From Desulfovibrio sp. (GTDB taxonomy: Bacteria; Desulfobacterota; Desulfovibrionia; Desulfovibrionales; Desulfovibrionaceae), in contig JACQYS010000002.1 in assembly GCA_016208105.1 (NCBI GenBank), positions 1 through 64,000 of the forward strand: a stretch of 64,000 bases of DNA. Direction: 5' to 3'. Positions 18,427-28,002 of the stretch are shown here, one piece after another; within the stretch, counting starts at the first letter, position 1; each line of letters starts with the position of its first letter. The notes under the pieces were generated by a model. It searched no databases, had not been told where the DNA came from, and saw only the letters and a program-made list of their open reading frames with translations. Made by a program: the position numbers and the translations under genes.

Positions 18427-20347
18427 AGCGCATTCCTCCTCGTTTGAATGGGGCTTGGCAGTCGTCCAGAATCAACCCGGCGACCTCGTCCACTCCCTTT
18501 AGTCCTAAATTCTCTCCAGAGCGGAGGCGAACATTCACCCCCCCCTGTTCCAGCTCCTGGTCCCCGATGACGAGCATGTAGGGGATTTTCTCCAATTGGG
18601 CCTCGCGCACCTTGTACCCGAGCTTCTCGTTGCGCGTGTCCGCTTCGGCTCGGATGCCGGCGTCGCGCAGGCGCTGAAGCACCAAGGCCGCGTGGGCGTC
18701 GTGGGCGTCGGTGACGGTGAGTATCCTCGCCTGCACCGGTGAAAGCCAAGTAGGAAAGGCCCCCGAAGTGTGCTCGATGAGCACTCCGAGGAACCGTTCA
18801 ACAGCGCCCAAAACGACGCGGTGCAGCATCACCGGCCTGTGCCGTTCGCCATCCTGGCCCGTGTAAGCCAGATCGAAGCGCTCAGGCAAGGTGAAATCGC
18901 ACTGTATGGTGGCGCATTGCCAACGGCGGTCTAAGGCATCCTTGAGTTTGATGTCAATCTTGGGGCCGTAGAAAGCGCCGTCGCCCTCGTTGATGGTGAA
19001 GGGCATGTCGATGGCCTGCATGGCCTGGGCCAGCGCCGTTGTGGCCAGTTCCCATGCCTCGTCCGAGCCGATGGATTTTTCCGGCCGGGTGGAGAGCTGG
19101 GCCTCGAATTCGAAGCCGAAGAGGTCCACCACGTCCTTGACGAAATTGATGATGCTTATGATTTCGTCCTGGAGCTGATCCGGGCGGCAGATGATGTGGG
19201 CGTCGTCCTGGGTGAACTGGCGCACGCGCAAAAGGCCGTGCAGCACGCCGGACTTCTCATGGCGGTGCACCACGCCCAGTTCGAAGTAGCGCAAGGGCAG
19301 ATCCCGGTAGGAGCGCAGGCGCGACTTGTAGATGAGCATGTGCGACAGGCAGTTCATGGGCTTCACGCCGTAGGCCTGCTCGTCGATCTCGGTGAAATAC
19401 ATGTTTTCCCGGTAGTTCTCGTAGTGCCCGGAGCGCTCCCAAAGGTCGCGCTTCAAAAGCTGCGGACCCTGCACGATGTTGTACCCGCGCCTCAGGTGCT
19501 CCTTGCGCTCGAAATCCTCCAGGATGGTGCGCACCAGTGCCCCCTTGGGATGCCAGATGACCATGCCGGCCCCGGCCTCTTCGGAAAAGCTGAACAGGTC
19601 GAGCTGGGTGCCCAGGCGGCGATGGTCGCGCTTCTTGGCCTCTTCCAAGCGGTGCAGGTAGCTCTTGAGCTCCTTGGGGTCGGCGAAGGCCGCACCGTAG
19701 ATGCGCGAGAGCATGGGGCGCTTTTCGTCGCCGCGCCAGTAGGCTCCGGCAACGTGGGTGAGCTTGAAGGCCTTGAGAAACCGGGTTGAGGGCACATGCG
19801 GCCCCCGGCACAGGTCCGTGAAGTTCCCCTGGGTGTAGAGCGAGACGGTGTCCGCAGGGATGTCCGCCAGGACCTCCAGCTTATATTCCTCGCCCATGCC
19901 CTTGAACACCTGCTCGGCTTCGGGCTTGGCCACGGTGCGGCAGGCGAAGGGATGGTCGGCGGAGGCGATCTTCTCCATCTCGGCCTGGATTGCTTCCAGG
20001 TCCTCGGGAGTGAAGGGCCGCTCGAAGGCGAAGTCGTAGTAGAAGCCGTTCTCGATGGCCGGGCCGATGGTGACCTGGGCGGAGGGGAACAGCTTCTTCA
20101 CGGCCTCGGCAAGCACGTGGGCGGTGGAGTGGCGGATGACATCCACTCCCTCGGGGCTGTCCGCGGCTAAGGGAGATATTTCGGTGCAGTCGGCGGGCAA
20201 AGGAGCGGACAAATCCAGCAGCGCCTCGCCGCAGCGAGCCACAACAGTGTTTTTGAAAGCCTTTCCGGAAAGGGCCTTGGCAAGCACTTCCCCAACCGGC
20301 TGACCGGCCATGGCCTCAACGATTTGATCACCAACGCGAACGTTCAC
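18410..20347 (-). CDS. thrS: threonine-tRNA ligase
   Basis: 645 residues, full length: TGS domain (1-60), editing domain with the [12 protein letters not shown] motif near residue 74, class II catalytic core with zinc-ligand Cys ([14 protein letters not shown] near 334) and histidines further on, and a C-terminal anticodon-binding domain. It charges tRNA-Thr and edits mischarged serine. The start is GTG with AGGGAG eight to nine bases upstream. A strong terminator ends only 20 bases before this start, so transcription must enter through it. The last codons hold the infC ribosome-binding site. Confidence 0.97.
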   Translation of the reverse strand: MNVRVGDQIVEAMAGQPVGEVLAKALSGKAFKNTVVARCGEALLDLSAPLPADCTEISPLAADSPEGVDVIRHSTAHVLAEAVKKLFPSAQVTIGPAIENGFYYDFAFERPFTPEDLEAIQAEMEKIASADHPFACRTVAKPEAEQVFKGMGEEYKLEVLADIPADTVSLYTQGNFTDLCRGPHVPSTRFLKAFKLTHVAGAYWRGDEKRPMLSRIYGAAFADPKELKSYLHRLEEAKKRDHRRLGTQLDLFSFSEEAGAGMVIWHPKGALVRTILEDFERKEHLRRGYNIVQGPQLLKRDLWERSGHYENYRENMYFTEIDEQAYGVKPMNCLSHMLIYKSRLRSYRDLPLRYFELGVVHRHEKSGVLHGLLRVRQFTQDDAHIICRPDQLQDEIISIINFVKDVVDLFGFEFEAQLSTRPEKSIGSDEAWELATTALAQAMQAIDMPFTINEGDGAFYGPKIDIKLKDALDRRWQCATIQCDFTLPERFDLAYTGQDGERHRPVMLHRVVLGAVERFLGVLIEHTSGAFPTWLSPVQARILTVTDAHDAHAALVLQRLRDAGIRAEADTRNEKLGYKVREAQLEKIPYMLVIGDQELEQGGVNVRLRSGENLGLKGVDEVAGLILDDCQAPFKRGGMRYNFCQ

Positions 20348-20367
20348 GCCTGTGCTCCCTGCACGTC

Positions 20368-20393
20368 AAAAAAAGGGAGGCTGCGCCTCCCTT
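20368..20393 (-). terminator. terminator or attenuator between tRNA-Val and thrS
   Basis: Perfect 9-bp stem (20373-20381 with 20385-20393, loop TGC) followed on the minus strand by seven T. It lies 10 bases after the tRNA-Val gene and 20 bases before the thrS start, so it serves as the tRNA terminator and may also gate thrS. Confidence 0.85.
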
Positions 20394-20403
20394 CCGGGTC
20401 ACG

Positions 20404-20478
20404 TGGTAGGACCGGGGAGATTTGAACTCCCGACCCCTTGCGTGTCAAGCAAGTGCTCTCCCCCTGAGCTACGGTCCT
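20404..20478 (-). tRNA. tRNA-Val (GAC)
   Basis: A 75-nt cloverleaf with acceptor AGGACCG/CGGTCCT, discriminator A and encoded CCA. The D arm reads GCTC...GAGC, the anticodon arm CTTGC-TTGACAC-GCAAG with anticodon GAC, and the T arm GGGAG-TTCAAAT-CTCCC. Followed at once by a strong terminator. Confidence 0.96.
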
Positions 20479-20573
20479 ACTCTGTCAAAAGGAAGAGGAT
20501 GTTTAAGCCCGGAGGAAAAAGGTGTCAAGCGATGATTTTTGCTTTTCGGAACTGATTGAAGGAAGAGGGAAGC

Positions 20574-22388
20574 TCAGGCTGCTCTTCTCTCCACAGGCAG
20601 GCTGATGACGAAGGAGCAACCCTTGCCCTCGGCGGCGTCCAGGCGAATGTCCCCGCCGTGGTCGTGCACGATGCGGTCGCATACCGGCAACCCGAGGCCC
20701 GTGCCTCGCTCCTTGGTGGTGTAGAACGGATTGAAGACCAGTTTGGCCTGGTCCGGGGCGATGCCCGGGCCGTCGTCGCGCACCTCCACTTCGATCATGG
20801 AGCGGTTCAGCCTGGTTGCCACCACAACAAGCCCGCCGCCAGGCATGGCTTCGGCGGCGTTCTTGACCAGATTGATGAGCACCTGACGGATCTGCGATGG
20901 ATCGTGAACAGCAGGCGGCAGGTTCACATCCAGGTTGGTCCTGAGTGTCACGCCCCGTGCGGCCAGGTTCGTTTCCAGGAGCATGACCGTGTCCCAGACG
21001 GTCGCGTTCAAATCCTGTCCGGTCATCTTGGGTGCCGCAGGGCGCGTGAAATCCCGGACCTCCTCCAGCATGGTTTCAAGGCGCTTGGCCTCTTCCTCGA
21101 TCAGGGCCAGTTTTTCGGCCTCTTTACCCTCCTTGGGCAGGGTGCGGCGCACCTGGCGCGCGAAACCGCCGATCAGCATGAGAGGATTTTTTATCTCGTG
21201 GGAGATGTGCGCGGCTGCCTCGCCCACGGCCGCGAACCGCTCCGAACGGATGAGCTTCTCCTGAGTTTGCAAGAGCTCCTGCAGGTTCTGCCTGATCTTG
21301 TCGCGAGCTTCACGAAGCTCAGCCGTGCGCACTTCCACCTCGGCTTTCAAGGTGGAGGACCAGCGGAAGGCGAAATACATGGTGATGGCCAGGCCCATGA
21401 ACACCACCACCTGGAAGGCGGCCACCATGAACATCTCCCGCAGAGCGGCCCTGCCAATGATGCCCTCCACCTCTTCAACAGGCGCGACCACAGCCACACC
21501 CCATATCACAGAGGGAACCTGCTCCGGGGCGAGCTTGGCCGGTGTGAACGCGATAAGCTTCTTCACCTCGCCCCAGCTCCCCCTGTGCCAGCCGGAAACA
21601 TACCAGTCCACGCCCTCTTTCCCAGCGAGAATCTGGTCGCGCATGATCGAATCGACGCGCTCGAAGTTTACTTTCGGGTCGCGAGCTTTTCGCGCCGCGA
21701 AAGCGTCCTTGGCAATGAAGTCCTCCACAAAGTGGTCGAGAAACACCCCTCGCTGGTCCAGTACCCAGGCGTAGCCGGTCTGCCCGGAGCGGACGTCGTG
21801 GGCGTAGCGTCTGGCAACGGACAAGGCGTCGACAACAAGGAAGACGACACCTGGCTGGTCAAACCCTGTCTCGCTGGGCCAATGCCTGGCCGCCATGCGA
21901 ACGATGGTCTTGCCCGCGAAAGGGCCAACTTCAGGGGATTCGCACATGCCAACCAGGATGTTCTGCTTGAGGTCCGCTTTTCTGGCCCAATTAAGAAACG
22001 GCCCGTAATCCAAAACCAAGGGGCCTGGCATGACACCGTCTTCATTATAGAGTGTGACGGTCCCGCTTCCCGGGGGGGCGTAGCCTATGGCCAGCACCTC
22101 GTTCGATTGCAGAATTTCCTGGAATGCGGGCAGGGCTCTCTCTGGTGAGCCCATGAATGTGGGATGCTTTCGCCAGATGGTGGTCAGTTCGAGAAGGCTG
22201 GTGCGTAGCAGGGTGAAATGCTGCTCGATGTCCTGGGCGACCTTCTGGGCCAGGATGAGCTGCTGCCTGTTGAATTGGTCTGTGGTAATGGTCTGAAGTT
22301 CGTTCTGGGCCCTCAGCCCCAGCTGCCACATGACGACCCCCAGGACAATAAGGGCGGCTGTGGCCAGTATGACGAACTTGCGGGTCAT
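20574..22388 (-). CDS. membrane sensor histidine kinase (dCache-like sensor)
   Basis: A 604-residue two-component kinase. TM1 (residues 5-27) and TM2 (about 318-340, FMVAAFQVVVFMGLAITMYF) flank a periplasmic sensor of about 290 residues resembling a double-Cache domain. A coiled coil leads to the HisKA domain with His in HISHEIKNPLMLIGG near residue 388, then the ATPase domain with N box (NLVKNAAEAMPGGG), DDGPGIAP and GTGLGLPVCDRIV. No receiver domain and no response-regulator gene next to it, so the partner is elsewhere. Confidence 0.9.
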   Translation of the reverse strand: MTRKFVILATAALIVLGVVMWQLGLRAQNELQTITTDQFNRQQLILAQKVAQDIEQHFTLLRTSLLELTTIWRKHPTFMGSPERALPAFQEILQSNEVLAIGYAPPGSGTVTLYNEDGVMPGPLVLDYGPFLNWARKADLKQNILVGMCESPEVGPFAGKTIVRMAARHWPSETGFDQPGVVFLVVDALSVARRYAHDVRSGQTGYAWVLDQRGVFLDHFVEDFIAKDAFAARKARDPKVNFERVDSIMRDQILAGKEGVDWYVSGWHRGSWGEVKKLIAFTPAKLAPEQVPSVIWGVAVVAPVEEVEGIIGRAALREMFMVAAFQVVVFMGLAITMYFAFRWSSTLKAEVEVRTAELREARDKIRQNLQELLQTQEKLIRSERFAAVGEAAAHISHEIKNPLMLIGGFARQVRRTLPKEGKEAEKLALIEEEAKRLETMLEEVRDFTRPAAPKMTGQDLNATVWDTVMLLETNLAARGVTLRTNLDVNLPPAVHDPSQIRQVLINLVKNAAEAMPGGGLVVVATRLNRSMIEVEVRDDGPGIAPDQAKLVFNPFYTTKERGTGLGLPVCDRIVHDHGGDIRLDAAEGKGCSFVISLPVERRAA

Positions 22389-22672
22389 TGCGGCGTCCAG
22401 GATGAGAGTTCAGTCGAATCTATCCTAGACAGACGTTGGGAGCAACGTTTTACGCCTCTTGCTTTTCTTCTGGCGCAATTAGTACGTTCGCCCGGATTAA
22501 AAATATGGTGCGCGATTCGATCGATTAGTCACCGGTGTCGAGTAGATGCGGTACGAAGAGGTTCTGGTGCAATTGTCTCCGGGGCGATATGTTTGAGACC
22601 GAGGAACGGCAACCGGTCTTGATAGCCGGGCCCGGACGGAGTAGGTGATTGAAAAATGGCATGGAGCGCTAC

Positions 22673-22744
22673 ATGAACAAAGCCGACGCGGTTTTCGCAT
22701 TGGCGGGAATGGCATTTTACGTCTTGGCGCTCACGTGGCTGTGA
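22673..22744 (+). CDS. 23-residue single-helix membrane peptide
   Basis: A very short gene: ATG at 22673, stop TGA at 22742-22744, product MNKADAVFALAGMAFYVLAL plus TWL, which is one hydrophobic helix. GGAG lies six bases before the ATG, and the lipoprotein gene starts 15 bases after the stop, so the two look like an operon. Such peptides often sit in the inner membrane as modulators. No homologue is known to me. Confidence 0.5.
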   Translation: MNKADAVFALAGMAFYVLALTWL

Positions 22745-22759
22745 GCCGTTGGGGGAAGC

Positions 22760-22999
22760 ATGCGTTCAGTGATACTTCTTGTCTTTGCCTTTGCGGTCGC
22801 GTCCGTCTTTGGGTGCAGCGCCAAACCGATGTATGAAAGCCCTGAACGCACTCAGGCGCAGATGGAACGGGATTTTTCCGATTGCGATTGGGAAGCCGCG
22901 AGGGCCACGGGCAACGTCGCCAAAGGGGGCGACCGCCAGGCACGCATCGAGGAACTCCTGGATAAATGCATGAAGGCTAAAGGCTACAAGAAGAACTGA
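22760..22999 (+). CDS. small lipoprotein
   Basis: A 79-residue protein with signal peptide and lipobox ASVFGC (acylated Cys near residue 19). The mature part is small and charged with two further cysteines (DFSDCDWEAAR, LLDKCMKAKGYKKN), which could form a disulfide. A GGGGGAAG site precedes the ATG. It resembles the small entericidin-like or YgdI-like lipoproteins only in size. Function unknown. Confidence 0.7.
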   Translation: MRSVILLVFAFAVASVFGCSAKPMYESPERTQAQMERDFSDCDWEAARATGNVAKGGDRQARIEELLDKCMKAKGYKKN

Positions 23000-23023
23000 T
23001 CCGGGAGCAGACGATTTTCATCG

Positions 23024-24847
23024 TCAACTCTGCTTCTCTTCCAGCTCAGCCCACCTGGAGTAAAATGAATCCACGGCTGCCTTGGCCTCTTCCATAAGGG
23101 CAAGGCGCTTCTGGAGTTCATCGTGATCAGAGGCCACGGAGGGGTCTTCAAGATCTTTCTGGCGTGATTCCAAAAGTTCTTCGGCTCGGGCGATAGCTTC
23201 TTCCATCCCGTCCCATTCGCGCTGCTCTTTGTAGGTGAGCTTCTTTGCCTTGCCTGTGGCCTGGGCCCGTACCTGCGGGGTGGATTTCGCTGAACACGCA
23301 TCCTGGGACTCCGCCCGCTCCATCTCCTGGCGGGCAGCCTCCCACTGAGCGTAGTCGGCGTATGTTTCCGCCCCCCCCTTGCCGTCAAGTCCCAGCAGAA
23401 TGGTGGAAACCGTGTCCAGCAGGTAGCGGTCGTGGGTGATGAGAACCACTGCCCCTGTGAAGTCCGACAGGCTCTCTTCCAGAACCTCCAGGGTGGGTAT
23501 GTCAAGGTCGTTGGTGGGTTCATCGAGCAACAGGACGTCCGCCGGGCGCAGCATCAACCGGGCGATGAGCACTCGCGCCTGCTCGCCTCCCGAGAGCAGG
23601 CCCAGGGGAAGGTCAAGCTGCTCGGGCCTGAAGAGGAAACGCTTGGCCCACGATGCCACGTGGATGGGCCTGTCCCGGTAGAACACGGAGTCGCCGTGGG
23701 GTGCGAAGGCGGTACGCAGGCTCATGGCCTTGTCGAGCTGTTCCCTGTTCTGGTCGAAAACGGCCACTTGGAGGGCCGGGGCGTATTTCACGCTGCCGTG
23801 GTCCGGGGTGGCCTCCTTGGCCAAGAGGCGCAGCAGGGTAGTCTTGCCGCTGCCGTTGGCCCCGACCAGGCCCAGACGCAACCCTGGGGACAAGACGAAA
23901 TCCAGGTTCTTGAACAGGGTTTTGCCGCCCAGGGACATCCCCAACTCTTCGGCCACGGCCAGGCGCTTGGTCTGACGGGATGAACCCGTGAAATCGATCC
24001 CGACCCGTCCGGTCAGCGAATTCCTTTCTTTGGTTTCCGCGAGCTCCTTCACTAAACGGCCGGCTTCCTCGATGCGGGCCTTGGCTTTGGTGGTGCGGGC
24101 TTTCGGACCGCGGCGAAGCCATTCAACCTCGCGGCGAACCTTGGAGGCCAGGACCCGCTCCTGTCCGGCCTGGGCGGAAAGGAAATCCTCACGTTTTTCC
24201 AGGAACGTGCTGTATGGGCCGTCCACGCTCAAATAGCCTTCGGGATAGGCCCGGTCGAGTTCAATGGTCCGCTGGGTGACGTTTTCCAGAAAGTACCGGT
24301 CGTGGCTGACCACCACATAGCCGAAGCGTGCTCCTGCCAGAAGTTTCTCCAGCCAGAGGATGGATTCCAGATCAAGGTGGTTGGTGGGTTCGTCCAGCAG
24401 CAGGAGGTCAGGTTCTTGAACCAGGGCCCTGGCCAGTGCCAGGCGCTTGTTCCAGCCGCCCGAGAGGCTGTCCGCAGGTTGGGCATGGTCCAAAAAGCCA
24501 GTCTTGCTCAAGCAGGCTCCGACCCTGGTGTAGAGTTCGGATTCAGGGAGCCCCGTCCCGAGCAAGGGCAACAGCGGCTCGGCCACGACTTCCTCAACGG
24601 TTTTTCCCGGTGGGAACGCGTCCTCCTGGGCAAGGTAGGCCAGCCTGGCCTGGCGGCGCAGGGTGAGTTCGCCTGAGTCCGGCTTTTCGAGCCCGGCCAG
24701 AATTCTCAGCAAGGTTGACTTGCCCGAACCATTGGCGCCGATCAGGCCGATGCGTTCACCCTGAGACAGGCTTAAGGATATGTTGGCGAAAAGCGTTCTG
24801 GCCCCGAAGGACTTGAATGCCTCGCGCAGGGAGACGATGGTGCTCAT
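23024..24847 (-). CDS. ABC-F family ATPase (Uup-like)
   Basis: A soluble protein of 607 residues with two ABC ATPase domains and no membrane segment: Walker A GANGSGKSTLL near residue 39 and GANGSGKTTLL near 334, signatures LSGGWNKRLALARAL and LSGGEQARVLIARL, and Walker B LLLLDEPTNHLDL and LLLLDEPTNDLDI. The C-terminus is a charged coiled coil (YKEQREWDGMEEAIARAEEL), typical of Uup. ABC-F proteins act on ribosomes or DNA junctions. The ATG at 24847 starts MSTIVSLREA; open sequence upstream does not fit the family. Confidence 0.92.
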   Translation of the reverse strand: MSTIVSLREAFKSFGARTLFANISLSLSQGERIGLIGANGSGKSTLLRILAGLEKPDSGELTLRRQARLAYLAQEDAFPPGKTVEEVVAEPLLPLLGTGLPESELYTRVGACLSKTGFLDHAQPADSLSGGWNKRLALARALVQEPDLLLLDEPTNHLDLESILWLEKLLAGARFGYVVVSHDRYFLENVTQRTIELDRAYPEGYLSVDGPYSTFLEKREDFLSAQAGQERVLASKVRREVEWLRRGPKARTTKAKARIEEAGRLVKELAETKERNSLTGRVGIDFTGSSRQTKRLAVAEELGMSLGGKTLFKNLDFVLSPGLRLGLVGANGSGKTTLLRLLAKEATPDHGSVKYAPALQVAVFDQNREQLDKAMSLRTAFAPHGDSVFYRDRPIHVASWAKRFLFRPEQLDLPLGLLSGGEQARVLIARLMLRPADVLLLDEPTNDLDIPTLEVLEESLSDFTGAVVLITHDRYLLDTVSTILLGLDGKGGAETYADYAQWEAARQEMERAESQDACSAKSTPQVRAQATGKAKKLTYKEQREWDGMEEAIARAEELLESRQKDLEDPSVASDHDELQKRLALMEEAKAAVDSFYSRWAELEEKQS

Positions 24848-24969
24848 GGCGAAGAAGCCAATAGAGCATCGTCCCGGGTGCGTCAAAGCGTACGACTGTC
24901 TGGCCGGAAGCGATAAGCCTCCGCCCAGGGTGAAACCTGGGGGAATATGGCCGGTGCTGTGTCTGCGGG

Positions 24970-25185
24970 CTATTTGGTGAGGTCGCGAAATATCTTGTAT
25001 CCCAGCAGCGCGAAGGGCCATGCATGCCAAAAGAGATCGAAGATATCGATGGGCTTTTTGAGGTCCCCGGCGAAAAGCATGCGTATCTTTTCCACGATGT
25101 GCGGCTGCGGATAAAACGGTGCGAAGCCGAGTATCAGCGCGAGCGGTATGAGGACGCGGTAATCCATCAGGGTGTTGAGGTTCAT
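24970..25185 (-). CDS. small conserved-looking membrane protein
   Basis: 71 residues with two hydrophobic stretches (YRVLIPLALILGFAPFYP and WHAWPFALLGYKIF) around a short charged loop (KIRMLFAGDLKKPIDIFD), so it probably spans the inner membrane or lies along it. A good GAGGAG site precedes the ATG, which supports it as a real gene. I do not recognise the family by name. Confidence 0.65.
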   Translation of the reverse strand: MNLNTLMDYRVLIPLALILGFAPFYPQPHIVEKIRMLFAGDLKKPIDIFDLFWHAWPFALLGYKIFRDLTK

Positions 25186-25351
25186 ATTCTCCTCTTTAGC
25201 ACGAGGGTGTTGTGGGATTCTTGGAAGCCCACGGCCCCTCGCGTGTGGCTGATACCTGGAGCGTGCAGCTTCTCATGAGTGTGTCCACTCAGGCTGGAGG
25301 GCTGGCAGCGCGATGTCAGGGCGTTTGAGTATCCGGTCGAACTTACACTTT

Positions 25352-27700
25352 CTAGCCGGACGATGTGGCGTATTTGGATATGGCCGTCTGTAGAGCCTCC
25401 ATGCTCACTGGCTTGGAAAGATATCCCGTCATGCCGGCCTGAAGAAACCGTTCCCGGTCGCTGGCCATGGCATAGGCGGTCAGGGCCACCACCGGCAAAG
25501 TCGCCGCACGCTGCCCGCATTCGCCAGCCCTGAGCCGGCGCACCACTTCTATTCCGTCGAGCTTGGGCATTTGGACGTCCAAAAACACGATGTCGTATTC
25601 GGCGGAGCCGAGCTCTGAAAGGGCCTCCTGGCCATCGGAAGCGGTAGTGACAACATGTCCCATTGAGGACAGGTAGTGAGTGAACACCCGGCGGTTCACG
25701 GGATTGTCCTCCACCACCAGAACACGCAAAGTGCCGACGGAGACCGTATCCAATGAGGAAGTTTCTTCAACGGAAACAGGGGCCTCGGCCAAAGGGAAAA
25801 CCCCGGTGAAATGGAAGGTGCTTCCGCTGCCCGGGGTGCTCTCCACCCAGATTCTGCCGCCCATAAGCGCTGTAAGTTCGCGGCAGATTGCCAGCCCCAG
25901 CCCAACGCCCTGGTAGGATTTCGAAAAAGAGGAGTCGGCCTGGCGGAAGCTCTCAAATATGACTTCGCACAGTTCCGGCGCGATGCCGATGCCGGTATCG
26001 GAGACCCGGAAGTGGAGCTCCACAAGCTCCTGGGAGGGCCTGCCCGAGACGTCCACAGACACGGTGACTGCCCCCTGCTGGGTGAACTTCACGGCATTGC
26101 CGATGAGGTTCGCGAGCACCTGGCCAAGGCGAACGGGGTCTCCCATGAGTTCGGTGGGCACGGCCTCGGGGATGTTGAGACTCAAGGACAGGTTTTTGTC
26201 CTTGAAAACGAGCCGGTAAGGGGCAAGCGATTTTTCAAGTGCCTGGCGAAGATCAAAGGGTTTGACAACAAGCGAAAGCTTTCCAGCTTCCACTCGGGAG
26301 AGATCCAGAACGTCGCCAACTATATCCAACAGGGTTTTTGCCGACTCGGCGATCATTCCCAGGTTTGCCGAGACTTTTGCAGGGTCCTTTACACGTTGGC
26401 TGAGTTCGGTCAGCCCGAGAATCGCGCTCAGGGGGGTGCGTATCTCATGGCTCATGTTGGCCAGGAACTCGCTTTTTGCGCGGCTGGCGGCCTGCGCTTC
26501 CTCGTTTAAGCGGCGCAACTCGGCTTCGCTTTTCCTCAAGGTCTCTTCGGCCAGCTTCCGGTCGGTGATGTCGATGAACATTGCGAACGAACCTTGGAAC
26601 GAGCCATCCTTTCCCTGGAGCGGGATGGCGGACAGGAGCGTCCAGATTTCACTGCCATCCTTTCGTTTCAGGCGACGTTCGTAGCGTTCAGGAAATCCAG
26701 CGCGTCGGGTTTGCACTCTCTTTTGCACATCCGGGAGGTCTTCGGGGAATATGTAATCAGCCACGTACGTGCCGATGATATCTTCGGGCTTGCCGCCAAG
26801 CATCTGTGCGAGGCGCCGGTTCGCATAGGTGATCCGCGTTTCGGCATCCATGGTGAAAACACCTTCGGAGGCCGTTTCAACGTACATTCGCCACCGTTCT
26901 TCGTTTTCCTTGAGAGTCTTCTCGATTCTTTTTCGTTCGGTAATGTCTATGTTCAGTCCAAGCGCGCCAATGATATGGCGCCCCTCCCAGATGGGCGCGA
27001 CCACGCACTCGGTGGTGATGTCCTCCCCAAAACGGTGGAAAGCGGTCTCTTTGTGAACGATCTCGCCCGTTAGGGCGCGCGTGTAGCATTCTTGCCAGGT
27101 CGCGAGGATTTCCGCGGAAACAGTGAGTTCATCCGGGCGCTTGCCTGTGACATCACCCCAGTTGCGCTTGGCGTTGGAATTCATCAGGAAATAACGGCCA
27201 TCGCGGCCAAGGGCCAAGAAGTCGAAAGGGAGGCTTTCTATCGTACTGGAAAGAATGGCCCGGTTTTTCCTTAAGGCGTTGTTGGCTTCTTCCATCTCTG
27301 TGGCGAGAACGCTCAGGGCATCCGCCTCGCTGGCGCGAATCCGGGTGCGTTGGGACTCCTTGAATGCCCATGAGATTGAGATTCCCACGAAAGTGAAGAC
27401 AGCGAGCGACAAATATCGCAACTCGTCCGGCGTCAGCGCAAATACTGGCTGGCCCGAAGATTGTATCATGGCCGCGAAACAAGCGGAAAGGAGAGTTGCA
27501 ACCAGTCCGGCGGGGAATCCACCGAACAAGGCCGCCAGTATGACGGCGGCAAGGAATGTGACGAAAGGAGCGCGCTCGCCAAGGCCCCCCATGAACCACA
27601 TCCGGATGGCTGCCGCGACGAGAACGAGCAGTACTGCCAAGGCGTAGCGCAACCAGGCGCGACGAATGGGCTTAATCCAGAACATGGGCCCCCACATCAA
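25352..27700 (-). CDS. hybrid sensor histidine kinase / response regulator
   Basis: A 782-residue hybrid kinase. The N-terminus has four membrane helices (residues about 18-115) of a KdpD/DUF4118-like kind, then two PAS domains (TIESLPFDFLALGRDGRYFL near 153 and YVETASEGVFTMDAETRITY near 292), a HisKA domain with His in FLANMSHEIRTPLSAILG near 420, an ATPase domain (LIGNAVKFTQQGAV, GVGLGLAICREL) and a C-terminal receiver whose phospho-acceptor Asp is in YDIVFLDVQMPKLDG near 707. The likely signal is cytoplasmic or membrane-related. It is the last backbone gene before the tRNA-Leu junction. Confidence 0.93.
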   Translation of the reverse strand: MMWGPMFWIKPIRRAWLRYALAVLLVLVAAAIRMWFMGGLGERAPFVTFLAAVILAALFGGFPAGLVATLLSACFAAMIQSSGQPVFALTPDELRYLSLAVFTFVGISISWAFKESQRTRIRASEADALSVLATEMEEANNALRKNRAILSSTIESLPFDFLALGRDGRYFLMNSNAKRNWGDVTGKRPDELTVSAEILATWQECYTRALTGEIVHKETAFHRFGEDITTECVVAPIWEGRHIIGALGLNIDITERKRIEKTLKENEERWRMYVETASEGVFTMDAETRITYANRRLAQMLGGKPEDIIGTYVADYIFPEDLPDVQKRVQTRRAGFPERYERRLKRKDGSEIWTLLSAIPLQGKDGSFQGSFAMFIDITDRKLAEETLRKSEAELRRLNEEAQAASRAKSEFLANMSHEIRTPLSAILGLTELSQRVKDPAKVSANLGMIAESAKTLLDIVGDVLDLSRVEAGKLSLVVKPFDLRQALEKSLAPYRLVFKDKNLSLSLNIPEAVPTELMGDPVRLGQVLANLIGNAVKFTQQGAVTVSVDVSGRPSQELVELHFRVSDTGIGIAPELCEVIFESFRQADSSFSKSYQGVGLGLAICRELTALMGGRIWVESTPGSGSTFHFTGVFPLAEAPVSVEETSSLDTVSVGTLRVLVVEDNPVNRRVFTHYLSSMGHVVTTASDGQEALSELGSAEYDIVFLDVQMPKLDGIEVVRRLRAGECGQRAATLPVVALTAYAMASDRERFLQAGMTGYLSKPVSMEALQTAISKYATSSG

Positions 27701-27817
27701 AAAGAACGCAGACGGCTTGTCTTATCATCTCACCTGGTGACACGCGCTACCGTGATATAGTTTCCGGAAAGCGAGTACTTCAGGACGGTCGGTTCGTCCA
27801 GGAGGCGCCAAAAGAGC

Positions 27818-27845
27818 GAGGCCTCTGGTTTTCACCAGAGGCCTC
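27818..27845 (-). terminator. terminator of the original tRNA-Leu gene
   Basis: Perfect 12-bp stem (27818-27829 with 27834-27845, loop TTTC) directly behind the CCA end of the tRNA-Leu fragment on the minus strand, followed by GCTCTTTT. It shows that the tRNA 3' end is in its native chromosomal place. Confidence 0.85.
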
Positions 27846-27852
27846 CAAAATG

Positions 27853-27910
27853 TGGTGCCGAAGAGAGGACTCGAACCTCCACGGAGTTGCCCCCACTAGA
27901 CCCTGAATCT
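27853..27910 (-). other. 3' fragment of tRNA-Leu(CAG): left attachment-site half of the island
   Basis: The minus strand reads from the anticodon loop (TTCAGGG, anticodon CAG) through the 3' anticodon stem, the long variable arm (GTGGGGGCAACTCC) and the T arm to CTTCGGCACCA. The matching 5' half (a GCCGAAG acceptor strand and D arm) is absent: upstream sequence is AT-rich and does not fold. This is what remains when an element integrates into a tRNA gene by recombination near the anticodon loop; the integrase gene starts about 110 bases away. The intact copy should be at the other end, outside the window. Confidence 0.88.
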
Positions 27911-28002
27911 GATTGCAAAGTTCCCTAAAATTCCTAGGGATAGTAATTTCAGTATGATATGCTAAACTAATGTTCCCCTGAGTGCCCTTGATTTCCCCCA
28001 AA

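Noticed and set aside
20347-20404. T-box riboswitch for thrS
   Set aside because: There is no T-box consensus or specifier stem; the space holds only a simple terminator and the ribosome-binding site.
20556-22148. 530-residue open frame on the plus strand
   Set aside because: It is the antisense of the histidine kinase, a common effect of high GC; His-rich low-complexity residues and no ribosome-binding site.
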